A stretch of DNA of 64,000 bases from Afifellaceae bacterium. GTDB taxonomy: Bacteria; Pseudomonadota; Alphaproteobacteria; Rhizobiales; Afifellaceae. Location: the NCBI GenBank assembly GCA_028284625.1, contig JANQRH010000026.1:310001-374000 (forward strand), written 5' to 3'. Made by a program: the position numbers and the translations under genes. Under the pieces are notes generated by a model. That model saw only the letters and a list, made by a program, of their open reading frames with translations, was not told where the DNA came from and searched no databases. Shown here piece by piece: positions 9,911 to 18,166 of this stretch. Numbering within the stretch: position 1 is the first letter of the stretch; the number at the start of each line of letters is the position of its first letter.

Positions 9911-11101
9911 TCAAAGCAGCAGCACCGACACCTCGTCGCCGGCCGCGGCGGGCGGCGCGCCGACCGGGCGGATGATCAACGCATCGGCAGCGGCAAGCGT
10001 CGCCAGCATGGAGGAATCCTGAATGCCGAACGGGGTGGCGACGCGCTCGCCGTCGATCACCTTGAGGCGCGCGCGCACAAAGTCCTGACGGTTGTCGTTC
10101 TTCGCCATGGCGGCGCCGAGCTTCGCGGGCACGATCGCCGCGTCCGTCGTCAAGCCGAGCATGGCGTTGATAAGCGGCTTCAGAAACACGTGGCTGCACA
10201 CCAGCGCGGAGACCGGATTGCCCGGAAGGCCGAGCACATGCATGTCGCCGAGCCGCCCGACCATGAGCGGCTTGCCCGGCCGCATGGCGATCCGCCAGAA
10301 ATCGAGCGCCATGCCCTTGTCGGTCAGCGCGCCCTGCACGAGGTCGTGCTCGCCGACCGACGCACCACCCACTACGACCAGAATGTCGGAGCCGGCAGCC
10401 TGATCGACGGCTTCCGCGATCGCCTCGTTTCTGTCGGCGGCAATGCCAAGGTCGATCGGCTCGCCGCCGCATTCGCGCACGAACGCCGTCAGCCCGACAC
10501 CGTTGGACGAGACGATCTGGTCGGGACCGGGCGTTGCGCCGGGCGGAACCAATTCGTCGCCATTGGCAAGCACGGCAACGCGCGGCTTTCGCCTGACCGG
10601 CAAAGCGCCGTGTCCCATGGCGGCAGCAAGCGCGATGGCGCGCGCGTCGAGCAACGCGCTGTCCTGAAGAAGCGCCTCGCCGGCACGGAAGTCGAGGCCG
10701 GCGGGGCGGACGAACGCACCCGCCTTCACCGCGGTCTTGACGGCGATCTTGTCGCCTTCGCGTTCGGTGTCTTCCTGGATCAGCACGGCATCGGCACCGT
10801 CGGGAACCGGCGCGCCGGTGAAGATCCGCACGCAAGTGCCCGCGGCGACCGCGCCGGAAAACCGCTCACCGGCGCGCGATATGCCGATCACCTCAAGCCG
10901 CGCGCCGACAGTCGCGTCTTCCGCGCGCACCGCGTAGCCGTCCATGGCGGAAGCGGGGAAGGGCGGCTGCGTCAGCCTTGCCGCGATGTCGCCGGCGAGC
11001 ACGCGCCCGCCGCACTCAGCGAGCGGCATATGCTCCACTGCAAGCGGCTCCACGCCGGCAAGCAGTCGCGCGACCGCTTCGTCGACCGGAAGCAGGCTCA
11101 T
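9911..11101 (-). CDS. moeA: Molybdopterin molybdenumtransferase MoeA
   Basis: Inserts molybdate into adenylylated molybdopterin in molybdenum cofactor synthesis. 396 residues from ATG 11101, which overlaps the moaC stop as ATGA. The MoeA N-terminal segment [14 protein letters not shown] is near residue 50 and the body contains [14 protein letters not shown]. The central MogA-like fold has [21 protein letters not shown] and [10 protein letters not shown], followed by the C-terminal domain. It is the last gene of trpG-trpD-trpC-moaC-moeA. The cofactor would serve, among others, the molybdopterin enzyme encoded at 48204-50345. Confidence 0.95.
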   Translation of the reverse strand: MSLLPVDEAVARLLAGVEPLAVEHMPLAECGGRVLAGDIAARLTQPPFPASAMDGYAVRAEDATVGARLEVIGISRAGERFSGAVAAGTCVRIFTGAPVPDGADAVLIQEDTEREGDKIAVKTAVKAGAFVRPAGLDFRAGEALLQDSALLDARAIALAAAMGHGALPVRRKPRVAVLANGDELVPPGATPGPDQIVSSNGVGLTAFVRECGGEPIDLGIAADRNEAIAEAVDQAAGSDILVVVGGASVGEHDLVQGALTDKGMALDFWRIAMRPGKPLMVGRLGDMHVLGLPGNPVSALVCSHVFLKPLINAMLGLTTDAAIVPAKLGAAMAKNDNRQDFVRARLKVIDGERVATPFGIQDSSMLATLAAADALIIRPVGAPPAAAGDEVSVLLL

Positions 11102-11589
11102 GCGTTCGCGCCGTCCGCGCGCCAATCGCCCGAACGGCCGCCGGTCTTCTCCTCAACACGCACGTCCTGGATCGTCATGCCGCGATCAACGGCCTTGGCC
11201 ATGTCGTAGATGGTCAGGCAGGCGACAGCGACGGCCGTCAGCGCCTCCATCTCCACGCCGGTCTTTCCATCGAGCTTTGCGAAGGCGGTGACGCGCAGGC
11301 CCGGCAGCGCCGGGTCGGGCGCAATGTCGATGGAAATCTTAGTGAGCGCCAGCGGATGACAGAGCGGGATCAGATCGTGCGTCTTCTTCGCCGCCATGAT
11401 GCCGGCAAGGCGGGCGGCGGCGACCACGTCGCCCTTCTTGGCGTTGCCGGCGAGGATCATGTCCAGCGTCTCGCGCGCCATTGAAACGGCGCCGCTGGCG
11501 GTCGCCGTGCGCGTCGTCACGTCTTTCTCCGACACGTCGACCATGTCGGCCTTGCCCTCGGCGCTGAGATGCGTCAGTCGCGCGTTCAT
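11098..11589 (-). CDS. moaC: Cyclic pyranopterin monophosphate synthase MoaC
   Basis: Makes cyclic pyranopterin monophosphate from the MoaA product. 163 residues, the usual length. Typical stretches are [27 protein letters not shown] (active-site region) and [13 protein letters not shown]. The start overlaps the trpC stop by 4 bp and the stop overlaps the moeA start, so three genes are translationally coupled. Confidence 0.97.
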   Translation of the reverse strand: MNARLTHLSAEGKADMVDVSEKDVTTRTATASGAVSMARETLDMILAGNAKKGDVVAAARLAGIMAAKKTHDLIPLCHPLALTKISIDIAPDPALPGLRVTAFAKLDGKTGVEMEALTAVAVACLTIYDMAKAVDRGMTIQDVRVEEKTGGRSGDWRADGANA

Positions 11590-12398
11590 TCAGCCGCCTC
11601 GACCTCCGTTTGCGTGAGCAGCGCACGTGTCGCTGCTTCCACGTCGGTCTGCCGCATCAAGCTTTCGCCGACCAGCACGGCGCGGATGCCCATCGCATCG
11701 AGCGCGGCGATGTCGGCCGGCGTCGCGATGCCGCTTTCGCCTACGAGGAGCCGCTCCGCCGGCACCAAAGGCGCGAGCCGCTCGGAGACGGCCAAAGACG
11801 TCTCAAAGGTCTTCAGGTTGCGATTGTTGATGCCGAAGAGCGGCGAGGAAAGGCGAAGCGCCCGCTCCAGCTCCACTTCGTCATGCACTTCGACCAGCAC
11901 GTCCATGCTGAGCGCCCGAGCTGCGTCCTCCAGCGCCTTGGCTTCGCCATCGGTAATCGCCGCCATGATGAGAAGGATGCAATCGGCGCCCCAGGCGCGC
12001 GCCTCGTGCACCTGATAGGGGTCGAACATGAAATCCTTGCGGAGCGCGGGGAGGGCGGTCGCCTCGCGCGCCGCGGTCAGGAACTCCGGCGCGCCCTGAA
12101 ACGACGGAGCGTCGGTTAGCACCGACAGACAGGCCGCGCCGCCCGCCTCATAGGCACGCGCCAACGCGGGCGGATCGAAATCGGCGCGGATCAGCCCCTT
12201 GGACGGGCTCGCCTTCTTGATCTCCGCGATCAACCCGACGCCGCCGCCATCCACACGGCGTCGCAGCGCATCATGGAAGCCGCGCGGCGGATCGATGTCC
12301 GCGATCCGTGCGTTAAGCTCCGCGAGCGGCACGGCCGCCTTCGCCGCGGCGATCTCGTCGCGCTTATAGGCTTCGATGCGCTTCAGAATGTCGGCCAT
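11586..12398 (-). CDS. trpC: Indole-3-glycerol-phosphate synthase
   Basis: Cyclises CdRP to indole-3-glycerol phosphate in tryptophan synthesis. 270 residues forming one TIM barrel. The catalytic motif [10 protein letters not shown] lies near residue 60, with [11 protein letters not shown] and [10 protein letters not shown] further on and the phosphate-binding VGESGI near 220. No PRAI (TrpF) domain is fused. It starts 4 bp after the trpD stop in the operon. Confidence 0.97.
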   Translation of the reverse strand: MADILKRIEAYKRDEIAAAKAAVPLAELNARIADIDPPRGFHDALRRRVDGGGVGLIAEIKKASPSKGLIRADFDPPALARAYEAGGAACLSVLTDAPSFQGAPEFLTAAREATALPALRKDFMFDPYQVHEARAWGADCILLIMAAITDGEAKALEDAARALSMDVLVEVHDEVELERALRLSSPLFGINNRNLKTFETSLAVSERLAPLVPAERLLVGESGIATPADIAALDAMGIRAVLVGESLMRQTDVEAATRALLTQTEVEAAE

Positions 12399-12402
12399 GG
12401 GC

Positions 12403-13440
12403 TCACCGGTTCGAGATATCCACGAGGCGATCCAGCGCCTTCAGCGCATTGCCCGACTCAATCGACTGACGCGCCAGCGTCGTGGCGTCCTCCGTCAGGT
12501 CGGCCTTGCCGGCCACCATCAGCGCCGCCCCGGCGTTCATGAGCGCCACGTCGCGAAAGGCTCCGGGTGCGCCCTCCAAGACGGCACGCAGCGCCTTGGC
12601 GTTTTGCTCCGGCGTGCCGCCCACCAATGCATCGGGCCCGACCGGATCGAGATCGAAATCGGTCGGCTCGATCTGGAAGGAGCGGACATGCCCGGCGCGC
12701 AGCTCCGCTACATAGGTGGTGCCCGTCAGCGAGATTTCGTCGATCCCGCCGCCTTGGCCGTTCCGGTCGCCGAACGTGCCGTGCACGACCCAGGCGCGCT
12801 CCGCCCCGAGCGACGCCAGCACCTCCGCCACCGGCTCCACCCATTCGCGCGCGAACACGCCGAGCATGTAGCGCTTGACATTGGCCGGGTTGCACAGCGG
12901 CCCGAGCAGATTGAACACCGTGCGCGTGCCGAGCTCGACCCGAGAGGGACCGACATGGCGCATAGCGGAATGATGCGCCGGTGCGAACATGAAGCCGATG
13001 CCCGCTTCGCGGATACAGGTGGCGATCCGCTCCGGCGTGAGCTCGATGTTGACGCCGAGCGCGGCGAGCGTGTCGGCTGCGCCCGACTTTGAGGAAAGCG
13101 CACGATTGCCGTGCTTGGCGATCGGCACACCGGCGCCCGCCGCAATGAAGGCGGCGCAGGTGGAGATGTTATACGTGCCCGATGCGTCGCCTCCGGTCCC
13201 TACGATATCGATAGCGTCGGGTGGGGCCTCGACCGCAGTCATCTTGGCACGCATCGCCGCGACCGCGCCGGCGATCTCCTCCACGGTTTCGCCGCGCACG
13301 CGAAGCGCCATCAAGAAGCCGCCGATCTGCGTCGGCGTCGCCTCTCCGGACATGATCACGTCGAACGCCGCCTCCGCGTCGGCGCGCGTCAGCCGCTCGC
13401 CGGCAGCGATGGGGGCCAGGAAGCGCTTCATGTCGGTCAT
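12403..13440 (-). CDS. trpD: Anthranilate phosphoribosyltransferase
   Basis: Adds PRPP to anthranilate. 345 residues from ATG 13440, preceded by GAGGGAGG. A longer frame with a TTG at 13458 overlaps this ribosome site and is unlikely. The PRPP-binding GTGGD is at residues 81-85, followed by [20 protein letters not shown] and [13 protein letters not shown]. It is not fused to TrpG, and lies between trpG and trpC. Confidence 0.97.
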   Translation of the reverse strand: MTDMKRFLAPIAAGERLTRADAEAAFDVIMSGEATPTQIGGFLMALRVRGETVEEIAGAVAAMRAKMTAVEAPPDAIDIVGTGGDASGTYNISTCAAFIAAGAGVPIAKHGNRALSSKSGAADTLAALGVNIELTPERIATCIREAGIGFMFAPAHHSAMRHVGPSRVELGTRTVFNLLGPLCNPANVKRYMLGVFAREWVEPVAEVLASLGAERAWVVHGTFGDRNGQGGGIDEISLTGTTYVAELRAGHVRSFQIEPTDFDLDPVGPDALVGGTPEQNAKALRAVLEGAPGAFRDVALMNAGAALMVAGKADLTEDATTLARQSIESGNALKALDRLVDISNR

Positions 13441-13454
13441 GACCGCCGCCTCCC

Positions 13455-14057
13455 TCAAGCCGCCCGTCGGCCGACGCGCCGATTGAAGGCGCGCGCGATC
13501 TGCAGGAAGCTCTGCAGGATCTTGTGGCCGTGCTGCGACGCGATGCTCTCGGGGTGAAACTGCACGCCGTGAACGGGGTCGGTTTTATGGTGAAGGCCCA
13601 TGATCACACCGTCTTCCGTATGCGCATTGGCGACCAGGCCGTCGGGCATCGAGTCGGGCTCGATGGTCAGCGAATGATAGCGCGTGGCCTCAAACGGTCC
13701 GTCAATGCCGGCCAGCACACCGTCGCCGGAATGCGTGATCCGCGACAGCTTGCCGTGCATCAAGGTGGGCGCGCGCACGACCCGCCCGCCATAGGCTTGG
13801 CCGATCGCCTGATGCCCGAGGCAGACGCCGAGCATCGGCACGGCGCCGTCGGCCTTGCGCACGAGGTCGAGGCAGATGCCGGCCTCGTTCGGCGTGCACG
13901 GGCCGGGCGACAGGAGGATCGCCTCCGGCTGCCGCGCCAGCGCCTCGTCCGGCGTGATCTTGTCGTTGCGCACGACAGAAGGCTCCGCGCCCAACTCACC
14001 GAGATAATGGACGAGGTTCCAGGTGAAGGAATCGTAATTGTCGATGACCAGGATCAT
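13455..14057 (-). CDS. trpG: Anthranilate synthase component II (glutamine amidotransferase)
   Basis: Supplies ammonia from glutamine to TrpE. 200 residues from ATG 14057 ([11 protein letters not shown]); the upstream in-frame ATG at 14096 adds residues not found in the family. The nucleophile is Cys79 in [10 protein letters not shown] and the His-Glu pair is in VQFHPESI. It is the first gene of the trpGDC-moaC-moeA operon. Its partner trpE lies 9.5 kb away on the same strand because accessory genes intervene. Confidence 0.97.
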   Translation of the reverse strand: MILVIDNYDSFTWNLVHYLGELGAEPSVVRNDKITPDEALARQPEAILLSPGPCTPNEAGICLDLVRKADGAVPMLGVCLGHQAIGQAYGGRVVRAPTLMHGKLSRITHSGDGVLAGIDGPFEATRYHSLTIEPDSMPDGLVANAHTEDGVIMGLHHKTDPVHGVQFHPESIASQHGHKILQSFLQIARAFNRRVGRRAA

Positions 14058-14417
14058 CGGCGGTTTCCTACCAATTTGGGGGCACTTATGCCGCAAGTGC
14101 CGAAACGGTCAAGGAAACGGGCCGAGCGGCGCCGTCATCCGCCAAAATGCGCCTGGATCGAGGACTCGCAGAAATGCAGCCGCATGCAGATCGCGCTCAA
14201 GAATAAGGGTGGCCCAGGGCCGCTATTCTTGGGGGTGCTGGATGGTCAAGAGGCTGGGCTGGGTGCGAATACGGCAATGCCTTGTCGGCCGGGCTCAACA
14301 GAACGTTTGTTATAGACAAAGTGCCCATGTCCGTTGGATAGATCGTGACCTCCTGATGAGTGTCCGGGCTGCGGAGATCGGGCATTCAAATATGCAGCAG
14401 GAATGGAGACAATCGTG
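14058..14417. other. Intergenic region upstream of trpG, no gene supported
   Basis: 360 bp between divergent genes. An imperfect hairpin at about 14198-14231 pairs CAAGAATA...GGCC with GGCCGCTATTCTTG. In the trpG direction it would sit in a leader more than 140 bases upstream, but no Trp-rich leader peptide was found, so attenuation is not supported. Promoters for trpG and for the DUF411 gene must be here. Confidence 0.4.
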
Positions 14418-14888
14418 ATGCTCACCAGACGCTTCGTGATCGCCGGCTTCACATTGATGGCGGTGACTCCAATCAAGGCGCTGGCGCAGTCCGCCCCCGC
14501 AATTCATGTGATGAAAGGCCGGGGATGCGGCTGTTGCACCGTATGGGCAAGAATCCTCCGGTCCGAAGGATTCGCGGTCACCGAGGAAGAATTGCTGCCG
14601 GGGGCGCTGATGCAGGTGAAGACGGCGAGAGGCGTTCCCAACCAGCTTGCGAGCTGCCACACTGCTGAGATTGACGGTTACATCGTGGAGGGGCATGTGC
14701 CGCCCGACGATATCCGACGGCTGCTTGCCGAAAGGCCCGACGCGATAGGGATCTCCGTGCCCGGGATGCCGTATGGCTCACCCGGGATGGGGCCCGAAAG
14801 CGAGCGCGAAGCCTATCAGGTGTTTCTGATACGCAAAGACGGCAGCGGCGAGGTGTTCTCAACCTACCCGGCTGGTACCGGCAACTGA
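14418..14888 (+). CDS. DUF411-family exported metal-binding protein
   Basis: 156 residues from ATG 14418. The N-terminus MLTRRFVIAGFTLM carries an Arg-Arg before a hydrophobic stretch, a possible Tat signal, ending near ALAQSAPA. The mature domain has the DUF411 signature MKGRGCGCC (Cys37, 39, 40), then SCHTAEIDGYIVEGHVP and ISVPGMPYGSPGM. Members are linked to periplasmic copper or other soft metals, often near copper resistance genes. Here the copper genes lie about 29 kb away, so the substrate is inferred only from the family. It heads a plus-strand series with the next two genes. Confidence 0.88.
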   Translation: MLTRRFVIAGFTLMAVTPIKALAQSAPAIHVMKGRGCGCCTVWARILRSEGFAVTEEELLPGALMQVKTARGVPNQLASCHTAEIDGYIVEGHVPPDDIRRLLAERPDAIGISVPGMPYGSPGMGPESEREAYQVFLIRKDGSGEVFSTYPAGTGN

Positions 14889-14922
14889 CGCCAGGCAAAG
14901 ACCGGGCGGGCGCGGCCGGCGA

Positions 14923-15315
14923 ATGCACATTGACGAGTTCGCGCCGCAGGTGAAGTCGGTAGATGCGCTTACGGATGGTGAAGACGGGGTCGGGTCGAAG
15001 CGGCGCTGCCATTTCGAAAACGGCACGTCGTTGGTGGAGGAGGTTACGGAGTGGGAGGACAATCGCGGCTATCGCGTCCGTCTGTCGGACATGGCGGCGA
15101 TGCCTCTCCATGAAGCCTGTGCGGAGCTCTCCGTCGAGCCGCTGGATAGCAAGCGGTCAAGGGTGAAGTGGTCCATGGATTACCGCATGAAGTATGGTCC
15201 TGTCGGATGGATTCTCGGCCAGACCATGATGAAAGTGATGATGGGCAAGATCCTCGACGGTAATCTGGAGGGGCTCGCCGACAAGGTCCGATCGAACCAG
15301 ACCGCGACTGCATAA
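14923..15315 (+). CDS. SRPBCC-family protein, N-terminus missing
   Basis: 130 residues resembling the later part of small polyketide cyclase/dehydrase-like SRPBCC proteins: a run of beta strands (GVGSKRRCHFENGTSLVEEV, YRVRLSDM, RSRVKWSMDY) and a long C-terminal helix (GQTMMKVMMGKILDGNLEGL). The usual first strand and capping helix with an Asp-Phe before IDEFAPQV are absent. The upstream in-frame codons read into the preceding gene and do not restore them. This is either a shortened member or a remnant. It lies 34 bp after the DUF411 gene. Function unknown. Confidence 0.55.
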   Translation: MHIDEFAPQVKSVDALTDGEDGVGSKRRCHFENGTSLVEEVTEWEDNRGYRVRLSDMAAMPLHEACAELSVEPLDSKRSRVKWSMDYRMKYGPVGWILGQTMMKVMMGKILDGNLEGLADKVRSNQTATA

Positions 15316-15407
15316 GGGACGCAAAGAGCTTGCCGTTTGCCTCACGGTGGTTTCCGGCACATCTCTGTAATGCTGACGCGACGCAGGCGCGGGTCTAAGG
15401 AGATGCA

Positions 15408-16043
15408 ATGAAGCTCTATAACGCCGATCTATCGCCCAACGCCTTGCGCGTTCGCGCGATCGCCAATGAGCTCGGGATCGGGCTCGAAATCATCGAAGTT
15501 GATCTCAGAAAAGGCGAACATAAAGCCGAGTCATATCTGGCAATCAATCCTAATGGCAAAGTGCCGGTTTTGGTCGATGGTGACTTTGTGCTGTGGGAAA
15601 GCCGCGCCATCGACGGCTATCTTGCTGGCCTGAAGCCCGAGCGGGGGCTTTATCCGGCCGACGCCAAGAAACGCGCCATCATCGACCAGTGGTCCTACTG
15701 GCAGGCGATCCATCTTGGCCCCGCCATGCAAAGGGTGGCGTTCGAGCGCGTCGTAAAAACAAAGCTCGGCATGGGTGAGCCCGATGAGAAAGCGATCGAA
15801 TCTTCGCTCAAGGACATCGCCCAGTTCCTACCGGTGCTCGACACCAACCTGGCCAACAAGGAGTGGGTGGCCGGCGACCTGAGCATCGCCGACTTTGCCA
15901 TGGCAAGCACGTTCATGTTTCGTGATCGAGCCAGCATCTCGCTTGACAAAACACCGAACGTTTCGGCCTGGATCGATCGGCTGGAGAAGCGCCCCTCGTG
16001 GAGATCGGCCGTGGCACCGATGTTGGCGCTCATGCAGGACTGA
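15408..16043 (+). CDS. Glutathione S-transferase family protein
   Basis: Cytosolic GST, likely conjugating or reducing small electrophiles. 211 residues, full length, with an AAGGAG ribosome site. The N-terminal thioredoxin fold begins MKLYNADLSPNALRVRA, with the glutathione-binding cis-Pro loop NPNGKVPVL and ESRAI. The C-terminal helical domain has the N-capping pattern SIADFAMAST. The first-helix residues (Ser-Pro-Asn) suit a theta/beta-like class. It converges on the small membrane protein gene after 72 bp. Confidence 0.9.
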   Translation: MKLYNADLSPNALRVRAIANELGIGLEIIEVDLRKGEHKAESYLAINPNGKVPVLVDGDFVLWESRAIDGYLAGLKPERGLYPADAKKRAIIDQWSYWQAIHLGPAMQRVAFERVVKTKLGMGEPDEKAIESSLKDIAQFLPVLDTNLANKEWVAGDLSIADFAMASTFMFRDRASISLDKTPNVSAWIDRLEKRPSWRSAVAPMLALMQD

Positions 16044-16115
16044 CCGAACTTTGTTCAACGCACTGCGGGAGACGCTGCAAAGGCTCACCAGTTCGGCGCG
16101 ATGTCCACAAACCGC

Positions 16116-16628
16116 TCATACGCCAGCGGTGGTGCGCCAGATCTGCGCCCAGAACAACATGACGAAGGCCACACCCGACGCGAACAGAGCCCGCAAGAAG
16201 CGCTTTCGTTTCAGCTCGCGCAGTCTGGTGACTTGCAGCAGCTCGTTCGTTCTTTCGATGAGCCCGTCTGCGCGCCCCAGCGCCTCAAGGTAGGCGCGTG
16301 CGGTCGAGTATTGCTTCGATTGGAAATAAAGGATGTCTTCGCCGGGAGCCTCTGCCGAGCGAAAGCTGCTGACGGTCTTCCGAGTCGGGTAGAGGACGAA
16401 CCCGAACAACAGAATCGGAAAGATCACGATCGCCCATGCTGCGATCACAAGCTGTAAGTCATCCCTCTCCACCGTCGGGAGCAGGTCGCCCAACCTGAAT
16501 ACCACGCCCAGCGCAAAGATGTACCCAACGCCGACAATCTGCGCTTTGACATCATATGCCCTGACGGTCTGCTGCGCTTCGGCGAGCGCCTCTTTGACGA
16601 GTTCGATCTTCTCTCGCGCTTCGCTCAT
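16116..16628 (-). CDS. Three-helix membrane protein resembling Pycsar effectors (DUF5706-like)
   Basis: 170 residues. Hydrophobic helices lie at about 29-46, 59-80 and 146-163. The first follows AYDVKAQI, the second ends FVLYPTRK, a soluble loop with DILYFQSKQYS follows, and the last is led by a basic stretch RLRELKRKRFLRALF. This order (D-x-K-A before helix 1, a Pro-Arg-like exit from helix 2, an LYF loop, an Arg/Lys stretch before the last helix) matches my memory of PycTM/DUF5706 effectors, which follow class III nucleotide cyclase genes in phage defence. It starts 37 bp after the cyclase stop on the same strand. The match is by eye only. Alternative: an unrelated small membrane protein. 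Confidence 0.5.
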   Translation of the reverse strand: MSEAREKIELVKEALAEAQQTVRAYDVKAQIVGVGYIFALGVVFRLGDLLPTVERDDLQLVIAAWAIVIFPILLFGFVLYPTRKTVSSFRSAEAPGEDILYFQSKQYSTARAYLEALGRADGLIERTNELLQVTRLRELKRKRFLRALFASGVAFVMLFWAQIWRTTAGV

Positions 16629-16665
16629 GTTCTAACGCACATGTTTCTCGGTCGTTCGGCACAAA

Positions 16666-18012
16666 CTACAATAAATAGACATCGATTTCCTGGCTGCGTC
16701 CGCGCACTTTTAGCGGACCATGATGCTTCAGCTTGGCCCGGTATTGGGGCGTGTCTTGCTGATCCTCCGCCTCCGCAGCTGCGACGAGCGAAGAGCTCGC
16801 CAGACCACGACACCCGACCTCTCTGGTCGCGCTTTCAAGCCGGCTCGCGACATTTACCGTGTCACCCAGAACGGCGAATTCAAGCCGCTTCTTGGAGCCA
16901 ATGTTTCCGACGACGACCGGGCCATAATGCACACCAATCGCAAGCCTCAGGTCTTCGCTATGCCTTCCATCATGTTTCCAGCGTTCAAACGTCTCGACCA
17001 TCTCCACCATTGCCGCAAGAGCGTTGGAGGCATCTGCGTCGGACGGCTCTGGTGTCCCAAATGTCGCCATGAGGCCGTCGCCGATGAACTTGTCCAGCGT
17101 CCCGTTGTGACGGAACACGACGTCTGCGAGCTGCCCGTGCACTTCGCGTAGGAGTTCGATCGTTTCGCCAGGCGTGTGCTTCTCCGACCATGTCGTGAAG
17201 GCAACAAGATCCGCGAACAAGACAGCCGATTTGTGCTCGCTCGGCTTTGAGAAAGGATCGGAGCGCTCGGCGAGCATCTGCGCCGTCTTCTTTGGAAAAT
17301 ACCGGCCCAGATTCTCCTTCTCCCGCGCCAGCACCGCCTGCCTCAGTGCAATCGTCCTGGATCGTCTGACCGCCAAGGTGAGAAGACCGGCGGCAATGAG
17401 CAGCACAGCAACTTCCTGTGCCCGTACGCCGAGGTCGATAAAGGTCGGCTCGGCGAGGAGCGCCAGTGTGTTCTCGACACTGATCTCGTTGGTTTGGGCA
17501 AGCACAGTATCCGGGAGATTGAGAAGCAAGGCCACGCCAACAGCCCAGCTGAACGCAGCTGAGATGCCTCCCCACAAAACCAATCTCGGCTGATAGACAT
17601 ATGCCAGCCCCGCAAGCAGCACGAAAAAGTAGACGAAGGAACCGTACCGCAAGGCGAATTGAGGCGGGTAATCGAACGGTACCAGCGGATTGGGATAAAG
17701 CAGAGTGAAGGTGAGGAGCGCAAAGTCGGCGGAGACGAAAACATACTGATGCCAAAGCTTCCCCCAGCGTGACTTGGCAACAAGCCATGCACACCACCCG
17801 AGCAGTGCAAAAAGAAACAGCAGGCCGTAGGTGTTGATGGGCGCAGGCCACGGCGACAAAAAAGTCACGAGCGGCACGATGGCGAGAAGAGCGAGTGTTC
17901 GCCCTATCATAGCGGTTCTTTGAGCCGCCAACTCCTCCGATTTCAGCGAGTGAAGCGTGTCCAGCTGATCGGGTTCGGTCCCGCGGTCATACGCTTGCAT
18001 GTTCCTGCCCAT
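16666..18012 (-). CDS. Membrane-bound class III adenylate/guanylate cyclase
   Basis: 448 residues. An N-terminal region (about 30-225) has six hydrophobic helices, and a linker with KENLGRYFPKKTAQML leads to the cyclase catalytic domain (about 250-430). Metal-binding Asp residues are in LFADLVAF and KFIGDGLMA. The base-recognising Lys is in LDKFIGD with Asp in VLGDTVN, and the Asn-Arg transition-state pair in NVASRLE. All catalytic positions are intact and the Lys/Asp pair predicts ATP, hence cAMP. It lies 154 bp downstream of the caspase-like gene and 37 bp upstream of the effector-like gene, all on the minus strand. The start could also be the ATG at 18000. Confidence 0.9.
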   Translation of the reverse strand: MGRNMQAYDRGTEPDQLDTLHSLKSEELAAQRTAMIGRTLALLAIVPLVTFLSPWPAPINTYGLLFLFALLGWCAWLVAKSRWGKLWHQYVFVSADFALLTFTLLYPNPLVPFDYPPQFALRYGSFVYFFVLLAGLAYVYQPRLVLWGGISAAFSWAVGVALLLNLPDTVLAQTNEISVENTLALLAEPTFIDLGVRAQEVAVLLIAAGLLTLAVRRSRTIALRQAVLAREKENLGRYFPKKTAQMLAERSDPFSKPSEHKSAVLFADLVAFTTWSEKHTPGETIELLREVHGQLADVVFRHNGTLDKFIGDGLMATFGTPEPSDADASNALAAMVEMVETFERWKHDGRHSEDLRLAIGVHYGPVVVGNIGSKKRLEFAVLGDTVNVASRLESATREVGCRGLASSSLVAAAEAEDQQDTPQYRAKLKHHGPLKVRGRSQEIDVYLL

Positions 18013-18166
18013 GATCTTGCCGGAATAGTCTACGGCGGAGGTCCAACCGATGTCGTTCGGTCATGACGAATCTTGGCGCGAAGCGGAGATTGGCGCGGAA
18101 GCGAAAGGCGACAGCCTTGGTCTCCTAGCCGCCAGAATCAGAGAAGCCGCTTAGGCGACCCATGCC

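Noticed and set aside
14198-14231. Trp attenuator upstream of trpG
   Set aside because: A hairpin is present, but no leader peptide with tandem Trp codons and no T-run in the trpG direction were found.
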